Shown piece after piece: positions 17,120 through 26,863 of a stretch of DNA of 64,000 nucleotides (the stretch's first letter is position 1; the number at the start of each line of letters is the position of its first letter). Below the pieces are notes generated by a model. That model saw nothing but the letters and a program-made list of their open reading frames with translations, was not told the DNA's origin and ran no database searches. The position numbers and the translations under genes are program-made. Origin of the DNA: Methylobacterium ajmalii (GTDB taxonomy: Bacteria; Pseudomonadota; Alphaproteobacteria; Rhizobiales; Beijerinckiaceae); assembly GCF_016613415.1 (NCBI RefSeq), contig NZ_JACWCT010000001.1, positions 1 to 64,000 on the forward strand, read 5' to 3'.

Positions 17120-18169
17120 ATGAGCCCTGTTATCCGGATCCTGTCCGGCGGCGCCCTTCTGCTCGGGCTGCTCGCCCGGCCCGCCGCCGCCGAGACCGTT
17201 AACCTGATGTCGTTCCCGGTGCTGTTCCAGGAGCGCTACACCAAGGCTGTGATCGCGCCGTTCGAGAAGGCCAATCCCGGCATCAAGGTCAGCTATTTCG
17301 GCCTGCCGAGCTCCGCCCAGATGCTCGGCACGCTGCGCGCCCAGAAGGCCGCGCCTCAGATCGACGTCGTGATCATGGACCTGGCGGTCTCGAAGGCCGG
17401 CACCGACGAGGGCCTGCTCGCCAAGCTCGACGAGGCCGAGATCCCGAACATGAAGGACTTGGTGCCCGAGGCACGCCGCCCGGAGCTCGCCGGGGTCGGC
17501 GTCACCTTCGACAACCTCGTGCTCCTCACCAACACCGACCTCGTCAAGGAACGCCCGGATTCCTGGTACGCCCTGCGCGACAAGGCCTATGCCGGACGGG
17601 TCGCGATTCCGGCGATGCCCGACATCGTCGGGCTGGCGCTGACGGTGATCCTCGACAAGGCGGAGGGCGGGCAAGATCCGCTGAAGACTGTCGACAAGGG
17701 CATCGCGGCTCTGGGCACCATCGCCCCGAACGTCCAGACCTGGGACCCGCGGCCGGAGGTCTACGCGCCGATCGTCTCGGGGCAGGCCGCGATCGGGGCC
17801 GGCTGGAACGCCCGGGCGCAGCTCAACCACGACATCTCCGGCGGCAAGCTCGCGGCCGTGCTGCCCAAGGAGGGCAGCGTCTTCCAGGCCAACACCATCA
17901 ACCTGACGGCCAACAGCCCGAATGCCGCCGCCGCCAAGAAGTTCATCGACTACGCGCTGAGCGCCGAAGCCCAGAAGGCCTTCACCGAGGCGATGTTCTA
18001 CGTCCCCTCGAACGCCAAGGCGCGGGCGGCGGTCTCGCCCGAGGCGATCGACCGCACGGCGCTCAAGCACGCCGACCGGATGATCCCCCTCGACTGGATC
18101 GCCATGGCCGGGCGGCGCGACGCGATCCTGGAACAGTGGCGCCGCCGCGTCATCCCGCTGAGCCGCTAG
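17120..18169 (+). CDS. ABC transporter substrate-binding protein (PotD/spermidine type)
   Basis: The 349-residue periplasmic binding protein has a signal peptide (about residues 1-24, ending RPAAAETV). The mature part has the type 2 periplasmic binding fold, with VNLMSFPVLFQERYTKAV at the start and AQLNHDISGGKLAAVLPKEG later. It belongs with the polyamine/Fe3+-type SBP_bac group. It is the first gene of a four-gene importer operon, 10 bp before the ATPase. The ligand is unknown; co-location with hydantoinase-type enzymes suggests a cyclic amide or related nitrogen compound. Confidence 0.85.
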   Translation: MSPVIRILSGGALLLGLLARPAAAETVNLMSFPVLFQERYTKAVIAPFEKANPGIKVSYFGLPSSAQMLGTLRAQKAAPQIDVVIMDLAVSKAGTDEGLLAKLDEAEIPNMKDLVPEARRPELAGVGVTFDNLVLLTNTDLVKERPDSWYALRDKAYAGRVAIPAMPDIVGLALTVILDKAEGGQDPLKTVDKGIAALGTIAPNVQTWDPRPEVYAPIVSGQAAIGAGWNARAQLNHDISGGKLAAVLPKEGSVFQANTINLTANSPNAAAAKKFIDYALSAEAQKAFTEAMFYVPSNAKARAAVSPEAIDRTALKHADRMIPLDWIAMAGRRDAILEQWRRRVIPLSR

Positions 18170-18179
18170 GGAGGCGTCG

Positions 18180-19259
18180 ATGACCACAGACGCGCCCGGC
18201 CACCTCGCGATCCGCGGCCTGACGAAGCGCTACGGCGGCTTCACCGCCGTCGACGGCCTCGATCTCGACGTGGCCCGCGGCGAACTCCTCGCCTTCCTCG
18301 GCCCCTCGGGCTGCGGCAAGACCACGTCGCTCAGGATGGTGGCGGGGCTGGTGCCGGCGAGCGGCGGACGGATCGTCGTCGGCGGGCGCGACCTCACCGG
18401 CGTGCCGACCCACCGGCGCGACATGGGCCTGATGTTCCAGTCCTACGCCCTGTTCCCGCACCTCTCGGTCGCCCGCAACGTCGCCTTCGGGCTGGAGATG
18501 CGCGGCATCGGCCGGGCCGAGCGCGAGGCGCGGGTGCGCGAGGCGATCGCCCTCGTGCGCCTCACCGGCAAGGAGGAGCATCGCCCGGCCCAGCTCTCCG
18601 GCGGGCAGCAGCAGCGGGTGGCGCTCGCCCGCGCCCTGGTGATCCGGCCGCAGATCCTGCTTCTCGACGAGCCCCTGTCCAACCTCGACGCCAAGCTGCG
18701 CGACGAGATGCGGGTCGAGATCCGCGAGATCCAGCAGCGCCTCGGCATCACGGCGATCTTCGTCACCCACGACCAGGTCGAGGCGCTGACGATGTGCGAC
18801 AAGGTGGCGGTGATGAATGGCGGGCGGCTCGAGCAGCTCGGCACCCCCCTCGACCTCTACGAGCGTCCCGCGACCCCCTTCGTCGCTCGCTTCGTCGGCC
18901 GCATCAACCAGTTCCGGGCCCGCGCCGCCGGCGGCACCGTCAGCCTCGGCGAGGCGCGCATCACCGGGGCGGGGCCGGCCGAGGGACCGGTCGAGGTGAT
19001 GATCCGGCCCCACCGCATCGCCCTGTCCCCGGTCTCGGCCCCGGCCGAGACGTCCGACGCGCCCCTCAACACCGTCGCCGGGACCGTGGCGCGCACCACC
19101 TTCGCGGGCGACGTGCTGCACTACGAGGTCGCGGTCGGCGACGCCATGCTCTGCGTCGAGGAGGCGACGCGCTCCCATGCCGGGCCGGTGGCGCCGGGTA
19201 CTCCGGTGCGGCTGTCGTGGCGGCCGGACGATACCCTGCTGTTCGCAGCCGCCGCGTGA
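18180..19259 (+). CDS. ABC transporter ATP-binding protein (PotA type)
   Basis: The 359-residue ATPase has Walker A GPSGCGKTTS from about residue 41, Q-loop MFQSYALFPH, signature LSGGQQQRVALARAL near 139, Walker B ILLLDEPLSNLDAK near 160 and H-loop FVTHDQVEA. The C-terminal TOBE_2 domain (about 270-355) is as in PotA/MalK-type importers. Energises the importer formed with the two permeases downstream. Confidence 0.9.
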   Translation: MTTDAPGHLAIRGLTKRYGGFTAVDGLDLDVARGELLAFLGPSGCGKTTSLRMVAGLVPASGGRIVVGGRDLTGVPTHRRDMGLMFQSYALFPHLSVARNVAFGLEMRGIGRAEREARVREAIALVRLTGKEEHRPAQLSGGQQQRVALARALVIRPQILLLDEPLSNLDAKLRDEMRVEIREIQQRLGITAIFVTHDQVEALTMCDKVAVMNGGRLEQLGTPLDLYERPATPFVARFVGRINQFRARAAGGTVSLGEARITGAGPAEGPVEVMIRPHRIALSPVSAPAETSDAPLNTVAGTVARTTFAGDVLHYEVAVGDAMLCVEEATRSHAGPVAPGTPVRLSWRPDDTLLFAAAA

Positions 19260-19276
19260 GACGAGAGGATGCGCCC

Positions 19277-20155
19277 GTGACCGCCGCGCTCGCCGTGCCG
19301 CCCCCCGACATGCCGAACCCGAGGCGCCTGCCCGCCGGCCCGGCGCTGCTGGCGGCGATCGTCGCCGTCAACCTGCTCGGCTTCGTCGCGCCGGTGCTCA
19401 ACCTGCTGCGCCTGTCCTTCCTCAAGGTCGACGCGATCGGCACCCTGCGGCAGAGCTTCGACCTGTCGAGCTGGCGCGCGATCCTCACCGACGGGTTCTA
19501 CGCCGAACTCCTCGTCGACAGCGTGCGCACCTGTGCGCTCATCACCGGGCTCACCCTGGTCCTGAGCTACCCGATCGCGCTGCTGATCCACCGCTGCCGC
19601 GGCACGGTCCGCACCCTGCTCCTCGTGCTCGTCATCACCCCGCTCCTGACCTCGGCGGTGGTGCGCACCTATGGCTGGGTCGCGCTGCTCTACGACCAGG
19701 GACTCGTCAACGGCGTGCTGATGGCGCTCGGGATGTCGGCCCCCTTGCGGCTGATGTTCAACACGGTGGGCGTGGTGATCGGGCTCACCGAGATCCTGAT
19801 GCCCTACATGATCCTGTCGCTGCTCGCCGGCTTCGGGCGCCTCGATCCGCGTTGCGAGGAGGCGGCGACGACGCTCGGTGCCTCGCCGCTGCGCACCTTC
19901 CTGCGGGTCGTGCTGCCGCTCACCCTGCCGGGGATCGCGCTCGGCTGCCTGCTCACCTTCGTGCTGGCGCTCAGCTCCTTCATCACCCCGAAGCTGCTGG
20001 GCGGCGGCCGGGTCTTCCTGCTCGCCACCGAGATTTACGACCAGGCGATGGTCACCCTGAACTGGCCGCTCGCCGCCGCCCTGTCGATCGTCATCCTGGC
20101 GATGTTCGGCCTCGCCCTCGTCCTCTACGGCCGCCTCGTGCGCAAGATCGGGTAA
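19277..20155 (+). CDS. ABC transporter permease (PotB type)
   Basis: A 292-residue inner-membrane permease with about six hydrophobic segments. The EAA loop EEAATTLGASPLRTFLRVVL contacts the ATPase. The GTG start is chosen because GAGAGGA lies 8 nt upstream and the conserved first membrane segment starts about 20 residues later; an in-frame ATG at about 19310 is an alternative. Pairs with the following permease. Confidence 0.87.
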   Translation: MTAALAVPPPDMPNPRRLPAGPALLAAIVAVNLLGFVAPVLNLLRLSFLKVDAIGTLRQSFDLSSWRAILTDGFYAELLVDSVRTCALITGLTLVLSYPIALLIHRCRGTVRTLLLVLVITPLLTSAVVRTYGWVALLYDQGLVNGVLMALGMSAPLRLMFNTVGVVIGLTEILMPYMILSLLAGFGRLDPRCEEAATTLGASPLRTFLRVVLPLTLPGIALGCLLTFVLALSSFITPKLLGGGRVFLLATEIYDQAMVTLNWPLAAALSIVILAMFGLALVLYGRLVRKIG

Positions 20156-20166
20156 CGAAGGAGCGG

Positions 20167-20967
20167 ATGACCATGGACGAGCGCAAGGTGTCCCCCGGCC
20201 TGGTTCTGCTCGCGGTGCCGCTGCTGGCCTTCCTGCTGGCGCCGGTGCTGATCACGATCCCGATCTCGTTCAGCGCCGATCCCTACCTGTCCTTCCCGCC
20301 CTCCGGCTGGAGCCTGCGCTGGTACCGCGCCGCGTTCTCCGGCGGTGCGGTGCTCGACGCCTTCGCGACCAGCGTGATCCTGGCGCTGATCGTCACCGCG
20401 CTCAGCCTGCTGACCGCCCTGCCGGCGGCGGTCGCGCTCGTGCGGCTGCGCTGGGGGTGGGTCAGCGCCCTCGAGGGCTTCCTCACCGCTCCGCTGCTGC
20501 TGCCGGCGATCGTGCTCGGTCTCGCGATCCTGATCGTGTTCGCGCCGCTCGGGCTGCTGGCCACCTTCCCGGGCCTCGTCGCCGCCCATCTGGTGGTGAC
20601 GCTGCCGTACGCCCTGCGGGTCCTCTCGACCGCGCTCGCCGCGGCGCCGCTCGCGGCCGAGGAGGCGGCGGCCACGCTCGGCGCCTCGCCCCTGCGCGTG
20701 TTCTGGCGCGTGACCCTGCCGGCGATCCGCCCGGGGCTCGCGGCCTCGGCCGCGCTCTGCTTCCTCGTTTCCTTCGACGAGGTGGTGATCTCGCTCTTCC
20801 TCACCGGGCCGCGCCTGACGACCCTGCCGGTCTGGATGTTCCACCACGTCGAGAACGAGGCCGACCCGCTCGTCGCCGCGGTCTCGGTGCTGCTCATCGC
20901 GCTCACGGTGATGATCGTGCTGGTGGTCGATCGCACCGCCGGGTTGTCGCGGACCTTCGTGAAGTAG
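20167..20967 (+). CDS. ABC transporter permease (PotC type)
   Basis: A 266-residue membrane protein with about six helices and the EAA loop EEAAATLGASPLRVFWRVTL. The pair ATG 20167 / ATG 20173 is ambiguous: AAGGAG at 20158-20163 is better spaced for the second. It ends 82 bp before hyuA. The second operator-like repeat lies in that gap, so the enzymes downstream likely have their own promoter. Confidence 0.87.
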   Translation: MTMDERKVSPGLVLLAVPLLAFLLAPVLITIPISFSADPYLSFPPSGWSLRWYRAAFSGGAVLDAFATSVILALIVTALSLLTALPAAVALVRLRWGWVSALEGFLTAPLLLPAIVLGLAILIVFAPLGLLATFPGLVAAHLVVTLPYALRVLSTALAAAPLAAEEAAATLGASPLRVFWRVTLPAIRPGLAASAALCFLVSFDEVVISLFLTGPRLTTLPVWMFHHVENEADPLVAAVSVLLIALTVMIVLVVDRTAGLSRTFVK

Positions 20968-21004
20968 GGGAGGGGGCCCCGAGCCCACTTCCCTAGAGAT
21001 AAAA

Positions 21005-21026
21005 GTAACGGAAACGGTACTGTTAC
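21005..21026. promoter_or_regulatory. Operator-like inverted repeat, copy 2
   Basis: GTAAC (21005-21009) and GTTAC (21022-21026) flank 12 bp, the same geometry as 16879-16900, with 19 of 22 positions identical by eye. The site ends 22 bp before the hyuA ATG, where a bound repressor would block transcription or initiation. Both copies share GTAACGG at the left and TACTGTTAC at the right. Confidence 0.7.
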
Positions 21027-21048
21027 ATTCGATTTGAGAGGAGCGATC

Positions 21049-23145
21049 ATGGCCGCCGCCCGGCTTCGTGTAGCCTCCGACGTCGGAGGCACCTTCACGG
21101 ACAGCATCGCCTACGACGAGGCGAGCCGCCGCATCAGCGTCTCCAAGGTGCCGACGACGCCCGGCAACCGCGCGCTGGGCACGGTGGCGGGCCTGAAGCG
21201 GGCGGTCGCCGCGCAGGGTCTCTCCGGCGCCGAGATCGCCTATGTCGGCCACGGCATGACCACGGCGACGAACGCGGTGATCCAGCGCAAGGGCGGCCGC
21301 ACCGCCTTCGTCACCAACCGGGGGTTTCGCGACCTCCTGCTGATCGGCCGCCAGGACCGCCCGAGCCTGTTCGATCTCGACGACGTCCGGCCGCCGCCGC
21401 TGGTGCCGCAGGAGCTGTGCTACACCGCCGCCGGCCGCATCGATGCCGCCGGCCGTGAGATCGAGCCGCTCTCGCTCGCCGACCTCGAAGCGGCGGCCGC
21501 CGACATGCGGGCACGGGGCGTCGAGGCGGTCGCCGTGACGTTCCTGCATTCCTACGCCAACCCGGCGCACGAGCGCGCCGCCAAGGCCCTGCTGGAGCGC
21601 CTCCTGCCCGGCGTGCCGGTCTGCGCCTCGACCGAGATCGTCGCCGAATTCCGCGAGTTCGAGCGCGCCTCGACCGCGGTGCTCAACGCCTATCTGCGCC
21701 CGATCATGGAAACCTATCTCGGCTCCCTGGCGGGTCTGCTCGCGGACCGGGAGGACGGCCTCGGATTGCCCGAGACCAGCCCCGTGATGGTGATCGAGGC
21801 CTCGGGCGGCCTGATGACCCTCGATTCGGCCCGCGAGAAGCCGGTCCACACCGTGCTGTCGGGGCCCGCCGGCGGGGTGGTGGGCAGCGCCCACGTCGCC
21901 GGGCTCGCCGGCATCCGCGACATCGTCACGATGGATATCGGCGGCACCTCGACCGACATCAGCCTGATCCGCGAGGGGAAGCCGATCCTCACCCGACAGG
22001 CCCGGCTCGAGACGGTGCCGATCCGCCTGCCGGTGATCGACATCAACGCCATCGGGGCCGGGGGCGGATCCATCGCCTGGATCGACGACGGCGGCGCCCT
22101 GCGGGTCGGTCCGATGAGCGCCGAGGCGGTGCCGGGCCCGGCCGCTTACGGCCGCGGCGGGACCCGCCCGACCGTCACCGACGCCAACCTGGTGCTCGGC
22201 CGGTTCGGCGCCGACACGAGGCTCGGCGGCGACCTGACCCTCGACCTCGCGGCGGCGCGGGCGGCGGTCGCGACGATCGCCGCGCCGCTCGGCCTCGACG
22301 TCGTCGCGGCGGCGGCCGGCATCCTGCGGGTGGCGCACGCCACCATCGTGCGCGGCATCCGGGTGGTATCGGTGGAGCGCGGGCTCGACCCGCGGGACTT
22401 CGCCCTGGTGCCGTTCGGCGGTGCCGGGCCGATGCACGGCACCCCGGTCGCCCGCGACCTGGCGATCCCCCGCCTCCTGGTCCCGCCGACCCCCGGCATC
22501 CTGTGCGCGCTCGGCCAGCTCGTGTCGGACCTGCGCCACGACCTCGTCGAGACGCATGTCGGCGCCCACGCGGACTTCGCAGCCGAGCGGGCGGCCGGGA
22601 TCGTCGCGGCGCTGACCGCTCGCGGCGACGCGCTACTCGCCGCCGACACGGTCCCGCCGGACCGGCGGACCGTCTCCGCCTTCGTCGACATGCGCTACGT
22701 CGGCCAGAGCTACGAGCTGCCGATCGCACTTCCCGCGCGCCTCGACGAGGTGGACTGGGCGGGCGTGCCGGCCCGCTTCCACGACGCCCACCGCGCGCGG
22801 TTCGGCCATGCGGACGCGTCCGCCCCCGTCGAGTGCGTCAGCTTCGGCGTCACCGCGGTCGGGCGGATCGACACCCCGGTCCTGCCGGTCCTGGAGGAGG
22901 GCGGGGCGGTGCCCCCGCCGGAGGCACGGACCGGCTCGCGCCCAGTCTATTTCGAGGCGCTGTCGCGAACCGACATCCCGGGCTTCCACGACGCACCGGT
23001 CTTCGCCCGCGCCGCGCTCCGCGCCGGCAACGTCGTCGAGGGCCCGGCGGTGATCGAGGAGGTCTCGGCCACCACCATCCTCTACCCGGGCGACCGCGCC
23101 GTCGCCGACGCGTCCGGCAGCCTGATCGTGGAGATGCCCGCATGA
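21049..23145 (+). CDS. hyuA: Hydantoinase/oxoprolinase subunit A, first copy
   Basis: The 698-residue HyuA-type protein has Hydant_A_N with the ATP-site motif DVGGTFTD at about residues 11-18. The central Hydantoinase_A domain contains GPAGGVVGSAHVAGLAGI, TMDIGGTSTDIS and VIDINAIGAGGGSIAWIDDG; the C-terminal part follows. The family (with HyuB) performs ATP-dependent opening of cyclic amides (N-methylhydantoin, 5-oxoproline, caprolactam) or related carboxylations. The actual substrate cannot be read. The start ATG has GAGAGGAG upstream. The stop overlaps hyuB as ATGA. Confidence 0.9.
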   Translation: MAAARLRVASDVGGTFTDSIAYDEASRRISVSKVPTTPGNRALGTVAGLKRAVAAQGLSGAEIAYVGHGMTTATNAVIQRKGGRTAFVTNRGFRDLLLIGRQDRPSLFDLDDVRPPPLVPQELCYTAAGRIDAAGREIEPLSLADLEAAAADMRARGVEAVAVTFLHSYANPAHERAAKALLERLLPGVPVCASTEIVAEFREFERASTAVLNAYLRPIMETYLGSLAGLLADREDGLGLPETSPVMVIEASGGLMTLDSAREKPVHTVLSGPAGGVVGSAHVAGLAGIRDIVTMDIGGTSTDISLIREGKPILTRQARLETVPIRLPVIDINAIGAGGGSIAWIDDGGALRVGPMSAEAVPGPAAYGRGGTRPTVTDANLVLGRFGADTRLGGDLTLDLAAARAAVATIAAPLGLDVVAAAAGILRVAHATIVRGIRVVSVERGLDPRDFALVPFGGAGPMHGTPVARDLAIPRLLVPPTPGILCALGQLVSDLRHDLVETHVGAHADFAAERAAGIVAALTARGDALLAADTVPPDRRTVSAFVDMRYVGQSYELPIALPARLDEVDWAGVPARFHDAHRARFGHADASAPVECVSFGVTAVGRIDTPVLPVLEEGGAVPPPEARTGSRPVYFEALSRTDIPGFHDAPVFARAALRAGNVVEGPAVIEEVSATTILYPGDRAVADASGSLIVEMPA

Positions 23146-24728
23146 CCGTCGATCCGATCACCCTCGAGGTGCTGCGCAACGCCCTGGAGGCGGTGGCGCA
23201 GGAGATGGGCGCGGTGCTCAAGCTCACCGCCTTCTCGCCGAACATCAAGGAGCGCATGGACGCCTCGACGGCGATCTTCGACGCCCGCGCCCAGCTCGTC
23301 GCCCAGGCCGAGCACGTCCCGGTCCATCTCGGCGCGATGATGCGGGCGATGCCGGCGATCCTCGCCCGCTCCGGGCCGCTCGAAGCCGGCGACGTGATCG
23401 TCGTCAACGATCCCTTCGTCGGCGGTGCCCACCTGCCGGACATCACCCTGGTGGCGCCGGTCCATGTCCGAGACGCGCAACACGGCGACCGGCTCGTCGG
23501 CTACCTCGCCTGCCGCGCCCACCATTCCGACGTCGGCGGGATGGAGCCCGGCTCGATGCCCGGCCGCTCGACCGAGGTGTTCCAGGAGGGCCTGATCATC
23601 CCGCCGGTGCGCCTGGTGCGCGCAGGCGCCGAGCAGGCCGACGTGATGGCGCTGATCCTCGCCAATGTCCGCACGCCGGAGGAGCGCCGCGGCGACCTCA
23701 ACGCCCAGCTCGCCTGCCTCCGGGTCGGCGCACGCCGCCTCGCCGAGATCGCCGGGCGCTACGGCGCCGACACGCTCGTCGCCGGGTTCGACGCGATCCT
23801 CGACTATTCCGAGAGGCGGATGCGGCGCCGCCTCGCCGAGCTGCCGCCCGGAACCTACCTGGCCGAGGATCGCCTCGACGACGACGGCACCTCGGACGAG
23901 CCGGTGCCGATCCGGGTCTCCGTCACGGTCTCGCCGGAGCGGCTGATCCTCGACTTCGCCGGTACGGCGCCGCAGCGCGCCGGCAACGTCAACGCGGTCG
24001 CCCCGATGGCGCAATCGGCCGCCTTCTTCGCCGTGAAGGTGCTGACCGACCCGACCCTGCCGCCGAATGCCGGGGTGCTGCGGGCGATCGAGATCCGCAT
24101 CCCGGAAGGCAGCGTCCTCGACGCCCGCCACCCGGCGGCGGTCTGCGCCGGCAACACCGAGACGACGCAACGGGTCTGCGACACGGTGCTGCGCGCCTTC
24201 GCGCAGGTCGCGCCCGATCGCATCCCGGCGGCGAGCCAGGGCACCATGAACCTGATCGGCATCGGCGGACGCGATCCACGCACCGGCCGATCCTACACCT
24301 ACATCGAGACGATCTGCGGCGGGCAGGGCGGGCGCCCGCGCGGACCGGGCATGGATGCGGTCCAGGTCAACATGACCAACACGCTCAACACGCCGGTCGA
24401 ATCGCTCGAGATCGCCTATCCCCTGCGGGTCGAGCGCTACGAGCTCCGCGACGTGCCGGGCGGGGGCGGCCTGCATCCGGGCGGGCGCGGCGTCGTGCGT
24501 GCGCTGCGGGTCCTCGATCACGAGGCCCGGGTCTCGCTCCAGACCGACCGGCGCCGCCACGCGCCCTACGGCCTGCACGGCGGCGAGGACGGGCGGCCCG
24601 GCATCAACCGCCTGGTCGACCGGAACGGCGCGGCCCGGACCGTACCGGGCAAGGGCTCGCACGGCGTGGGCGCCGACGAGATGGTGATCGTGGAGACCCC
24701 CTGCGGGGGCGGATGGGGAGCGCCGTGA
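23142..24728 (+). CDS. hyuB: Hydantoinase/oxoprolinase subunit B, first copy
   Basis: The 528-residue HyuB-type protein begins TVDPITLEVLRNALEAVAQE and continues with IVVNDPFVGGAHLPDITLVA, AHHSDVGGMEPGSMPGRSTE and a C-terminal PGGGGLHPGGRGVVR, then ending in CGGGWGAP. All are hallmark segments of the hydantoinase B family. It forms the catalytic pair with the preceding HyuA. Coupled by 4-bp overlap upstream and 1-bp overlap downstream. Confidence 0.9.
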   Translation: MTVDPITLEVLRNALEAVAQEMGAVLKLTAFSPNIKERMDASTAIFDARAQLVAQAEHVPVHLGAMMRAMPAILARSGPLEAGDVIVVNDPFVGGAHLPDITLVAPVHVRDAQHGDRLVGYLACRAHHSDVGGMEPGSMPGRSTEVFQEGLIIPPVRLVRAGAEQADVMALILANVRTPEERRGDLNAQLACLRVGARRLAEIAGRYGADTLVAGFDAILDYSERRMRRRLAELPPGTYLAEDRLDDDGTSDEPVPIRVSVTVSPERLILDFAGTAPQRAGNVNAVAPMAQSAAFFAVKVLTDPTLPPNAGVLRAIEIRIPEGSVLDARHPAAVCAGNTETTQRVCDTVLRAFAQVAPDRIPAASQGTMNLIGIGGRDPRTGRSYTYIETICGGQGGRPRGPGMDAVQVNMTNTLNTPVESLEIAYPLRVERYELRDVPGGGGLHPGGRGVVRALRVLDHEARVSLQTDRRRHAPYGLHGGEDGRPGINRLVDRNGAARTVPGKGSHGVGADEMVIVETPCGGGWGAP

Positions 24729-26863
24729 TGACGGGCATGACGAGCGGCATAGAACGGGGCGGCGTGCGGGTCGCCGCCGATATCGGCGGCACCTTCACGG
24801 ACGTCGCGCTGATCCATCCGGACGGGCGCATCGCCACCCGCAAGGTGCCATCGACCCCGGCGGATTACGCGGGCGGCGTCGTCGAGGGCATCCGCCAGAT
24901 CCTGGCGGCGGAGGGCGTGCCGGTCGGCGCGGTGTCGGAGGTGCTGCACGCCTGCACGGTCGCCACCAACGCGATCCTGGAGGGCAAGGGCGCGAAGACC
25001 GGCCTCATCACCACGGCGGGGTTTCGCGACGTGCTGGAGCTGCGCCGCATCCGCGTGCCGCGGCTCTACGACCCGCTCTACCGCAAGCCCCCCGTGCTGG
25101 TGCCGCGCTCCTTGCGTCTCGAGGTCGACGAGCGGCTCGACTTCGCCGGCCGGGTGCTCGAACCTCTCGACGAGGGAAGCGTGATCCGGGCGATCGACCG
25201 GCTCACCGCCGAGGGCGTCCAGGCGGTCGCGGTCTGCCTGCTGCATTCCTACGCCAACCCGGAGCACGAGCGGCGCATCGGCGTACTCCTGCGCGAGCGC
25301 CTGCCCGACGCCTTCGTGTCGCTCTCGGTCGACGTGCTGCCGGAGATGCGCGAATACGAGCGCACCTCGACCACGGTGATCAACGCCTATGTCGGACCGG
25401 CGGTGCGGGCCTACCTCGAATCGCTCGTCGCCCGGCTCGCCGCCGAGGGGCTGCCCGAGCGCTTGTTCATGATGCACTCGGCCGGCGGCATCGTCGATGC
25501 CCGCACGGTGATGCGCCGCCCGGCCCAGATCGTCGAGTGCGGTCCGGCCGCCGGGGTGCTCGGCGCCCGTCATCGCGGCGCTGCGGCGGGATACCGTGAC
25601 GTGATCTCCTTCGACATGGGCGGCACCACCGCCAAGGCATCGCTGATCGAGAACGGTGCGCTCTCGCGCACCGACGAGTACGAGGTCGGCGGCGGCATCT
25701 CGCTCTCGTCCAAGCTGTCGAAGGGCGGCGGCTACGCCCTCAAGCTGCCGGTGATCGACATCTCGGAGGTCGGGGCCGGCGGCGGCTCGATCGTCTGGAT
25801 CGACAAGGCCGGGGCGCTGAAGGTCGGGCCGCATTCCGCCGGCGCCGTGCCGGGCCCGGCCTGCTACGAGGCCGGCGGCACCGCCCCGACCGTCACCGAC
25901 GCCAACGTCGTCCTCGGCTACCTCAACCCGCGGGCGCTCGCCGGCGGCAGCGTGCCGATCAGCGCCGCGGCGAGCCGGCGGGCGCTCGGCGAGAGCGTGG
26001 CCGAGCCCCTCGGCCTGTCCCTCGACGAGGCCGCCCACGGCGTGCACGAACTCGTCACGACCGTGATGACCCGGGCGGTGAAGAGCGTCTCGACCTATCG
26101 CGGGCGCGACCCGCGCGACTTCGCGCTGCTCGCCTTCGGGGGCAATGGCGGCATCCACGCGGCGTCCCTCGCCCGGGCGCTCGGCATCACCCGGATCGTG
26201 GTGCCGCCGGGAGCCGGCGTGTTCAGCGCGCTCGGCCTCCTCTACGCCGAGGTCGAGACCGGCGCCTCCGTCGCGCATCCGCGCCGCCTCGACGCCGCCG
26301 AGCCCCACGCCCTGGAGGCTGCCTACGAAACCCTGGAGGAGCAGGTCCTCGCCGAGCTCGGCGAGACGCGGCAGCGGCTGGTCCTCACCCGCGCCGCCGA
26401 CCTGCGCTATGCCGGCCAGGCCTTCGAGCTGACCCTCGACCTCGACGCGGGCCGCGACCTCGCCCAGGCGGCGCGGCTGTTTTCCGAGGCGCACCGGCGC
26501 AGCTACGGCTACGACCTGCCGGGGAACCCGATCGAGATCGTCACCCTGCGGGTGACCGGGCGGCTGCCCCGGGACGCATCGGCGCCGGGCCACGGCCGCG
26601 CCGTGGCGACGCCCCAGGAGACCCGGCGGGTCTATTTCGGGCGCGACCTCGGCGCCCACGACACCCCGGTGATCGGCCGGGCCAACCTCGGCCCGGTCCC
26701 GCGCCCCGGCCCCCTCGTGGTCGAGGAGTACGAGGGCACGACCCTGGTGCCACCCGGATGCACCGCCTGCCTCGATCCCGACGGCAACATCCTGATCGCG
26801 CTCGGAGCCGCCGCGGCCGGCACCGCGCGGAACCCAGCCCAGCGGAGCCCCACCCATGCGTGA
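24728..26863 (+). CDS. hyuA: Hydantoinase/oxoprolinase subunit A, second copy
   Basis: A 711-residue HyuA paralogue, with DIGGTFTD at about residues 18-25, FDMGGTTAKASLIENGALSR and VIDISEVGAGGGSIVWIDKA. It differs from copy 1 in these motifs (GTTAKAS versus GTSTDIS), so it belongs to another sub-branch rather than a recent duplication. GTG 24725 is an alternative start. It overlaps the next hyuB by 8 bp, so all four hyu genes look translationally coupled. Confidence 0.9.
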   Translation: MTGMTSGIERGGVRVAADIGGTFTDVALIHPDGRIATRKVPSTPADYAGGVVEGIRQILAAEGVPVGAVSEVLHACTVATNAILEGKGAKTGLITTAGFRDVLELRRIRVPRLYDPLYRKPPVLVPRSLRLEVDERLDFAGRVLEPLDEGSVIRAIDRLTAEGVQAVAVCLLHSYANPEHERRIGVLLRERLPDAFVSLSVDVLPEMREYERTSTTVINAYVGPAVRAYLESLVARLAAEGLPERLFMMHSAGGIVDARTVMRRPAQIVECGPAAGVLGARHRGAAAGYRDVISFDMGGTTAKASLIENGALSRTDEYEVGGGISLSSKLSKGGGYALKLPVIDISEVGAGGGSIVWIDKAGALKVGPHSAGAVPGPACYEAGGTAPTVTDANVVLGYLNPRALAGGSVPISAAASRRALGESVAEPLGLSLDEAAHGVHELVTTVMTRAVKSVSTYRGRDPRDFALLAFGGNGGIHAASLARALGITRIVVPPGAGVFSALGLLYAEVETGASVAHPRRLDAAEPHALEAAYETLEEQVLAELGETRQRLVLTRAADLRYAGQAFELTLDLDAGRDLAQAARLFSEAHRRSYGYDLPGNPIEIVTLRVTGRLPRDASAPGHGRAVATPQETRRVYFGRDLGAHDTPVIGRANLGPVPRPGPLVVEEYEGTTLVPPGCTACLDPDGNILIALGAAAAGTARNPAQRSPTHA

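Noticed and set aside
17120..20967. Polyamine (spermidine/putrescine) importer
   Set aside because: The domain architecture fits polyamine importers but the family covers many ligands, and the neighbours are HyuAB enzymes; no specific substrate is claimed.
20125..22569. An 814-codon frame antisense to hyuA
   Set aside because: It is Arg/Gly/Asp-rich, has no domain, and overlaps a certain hyuA and permease on the other strand.
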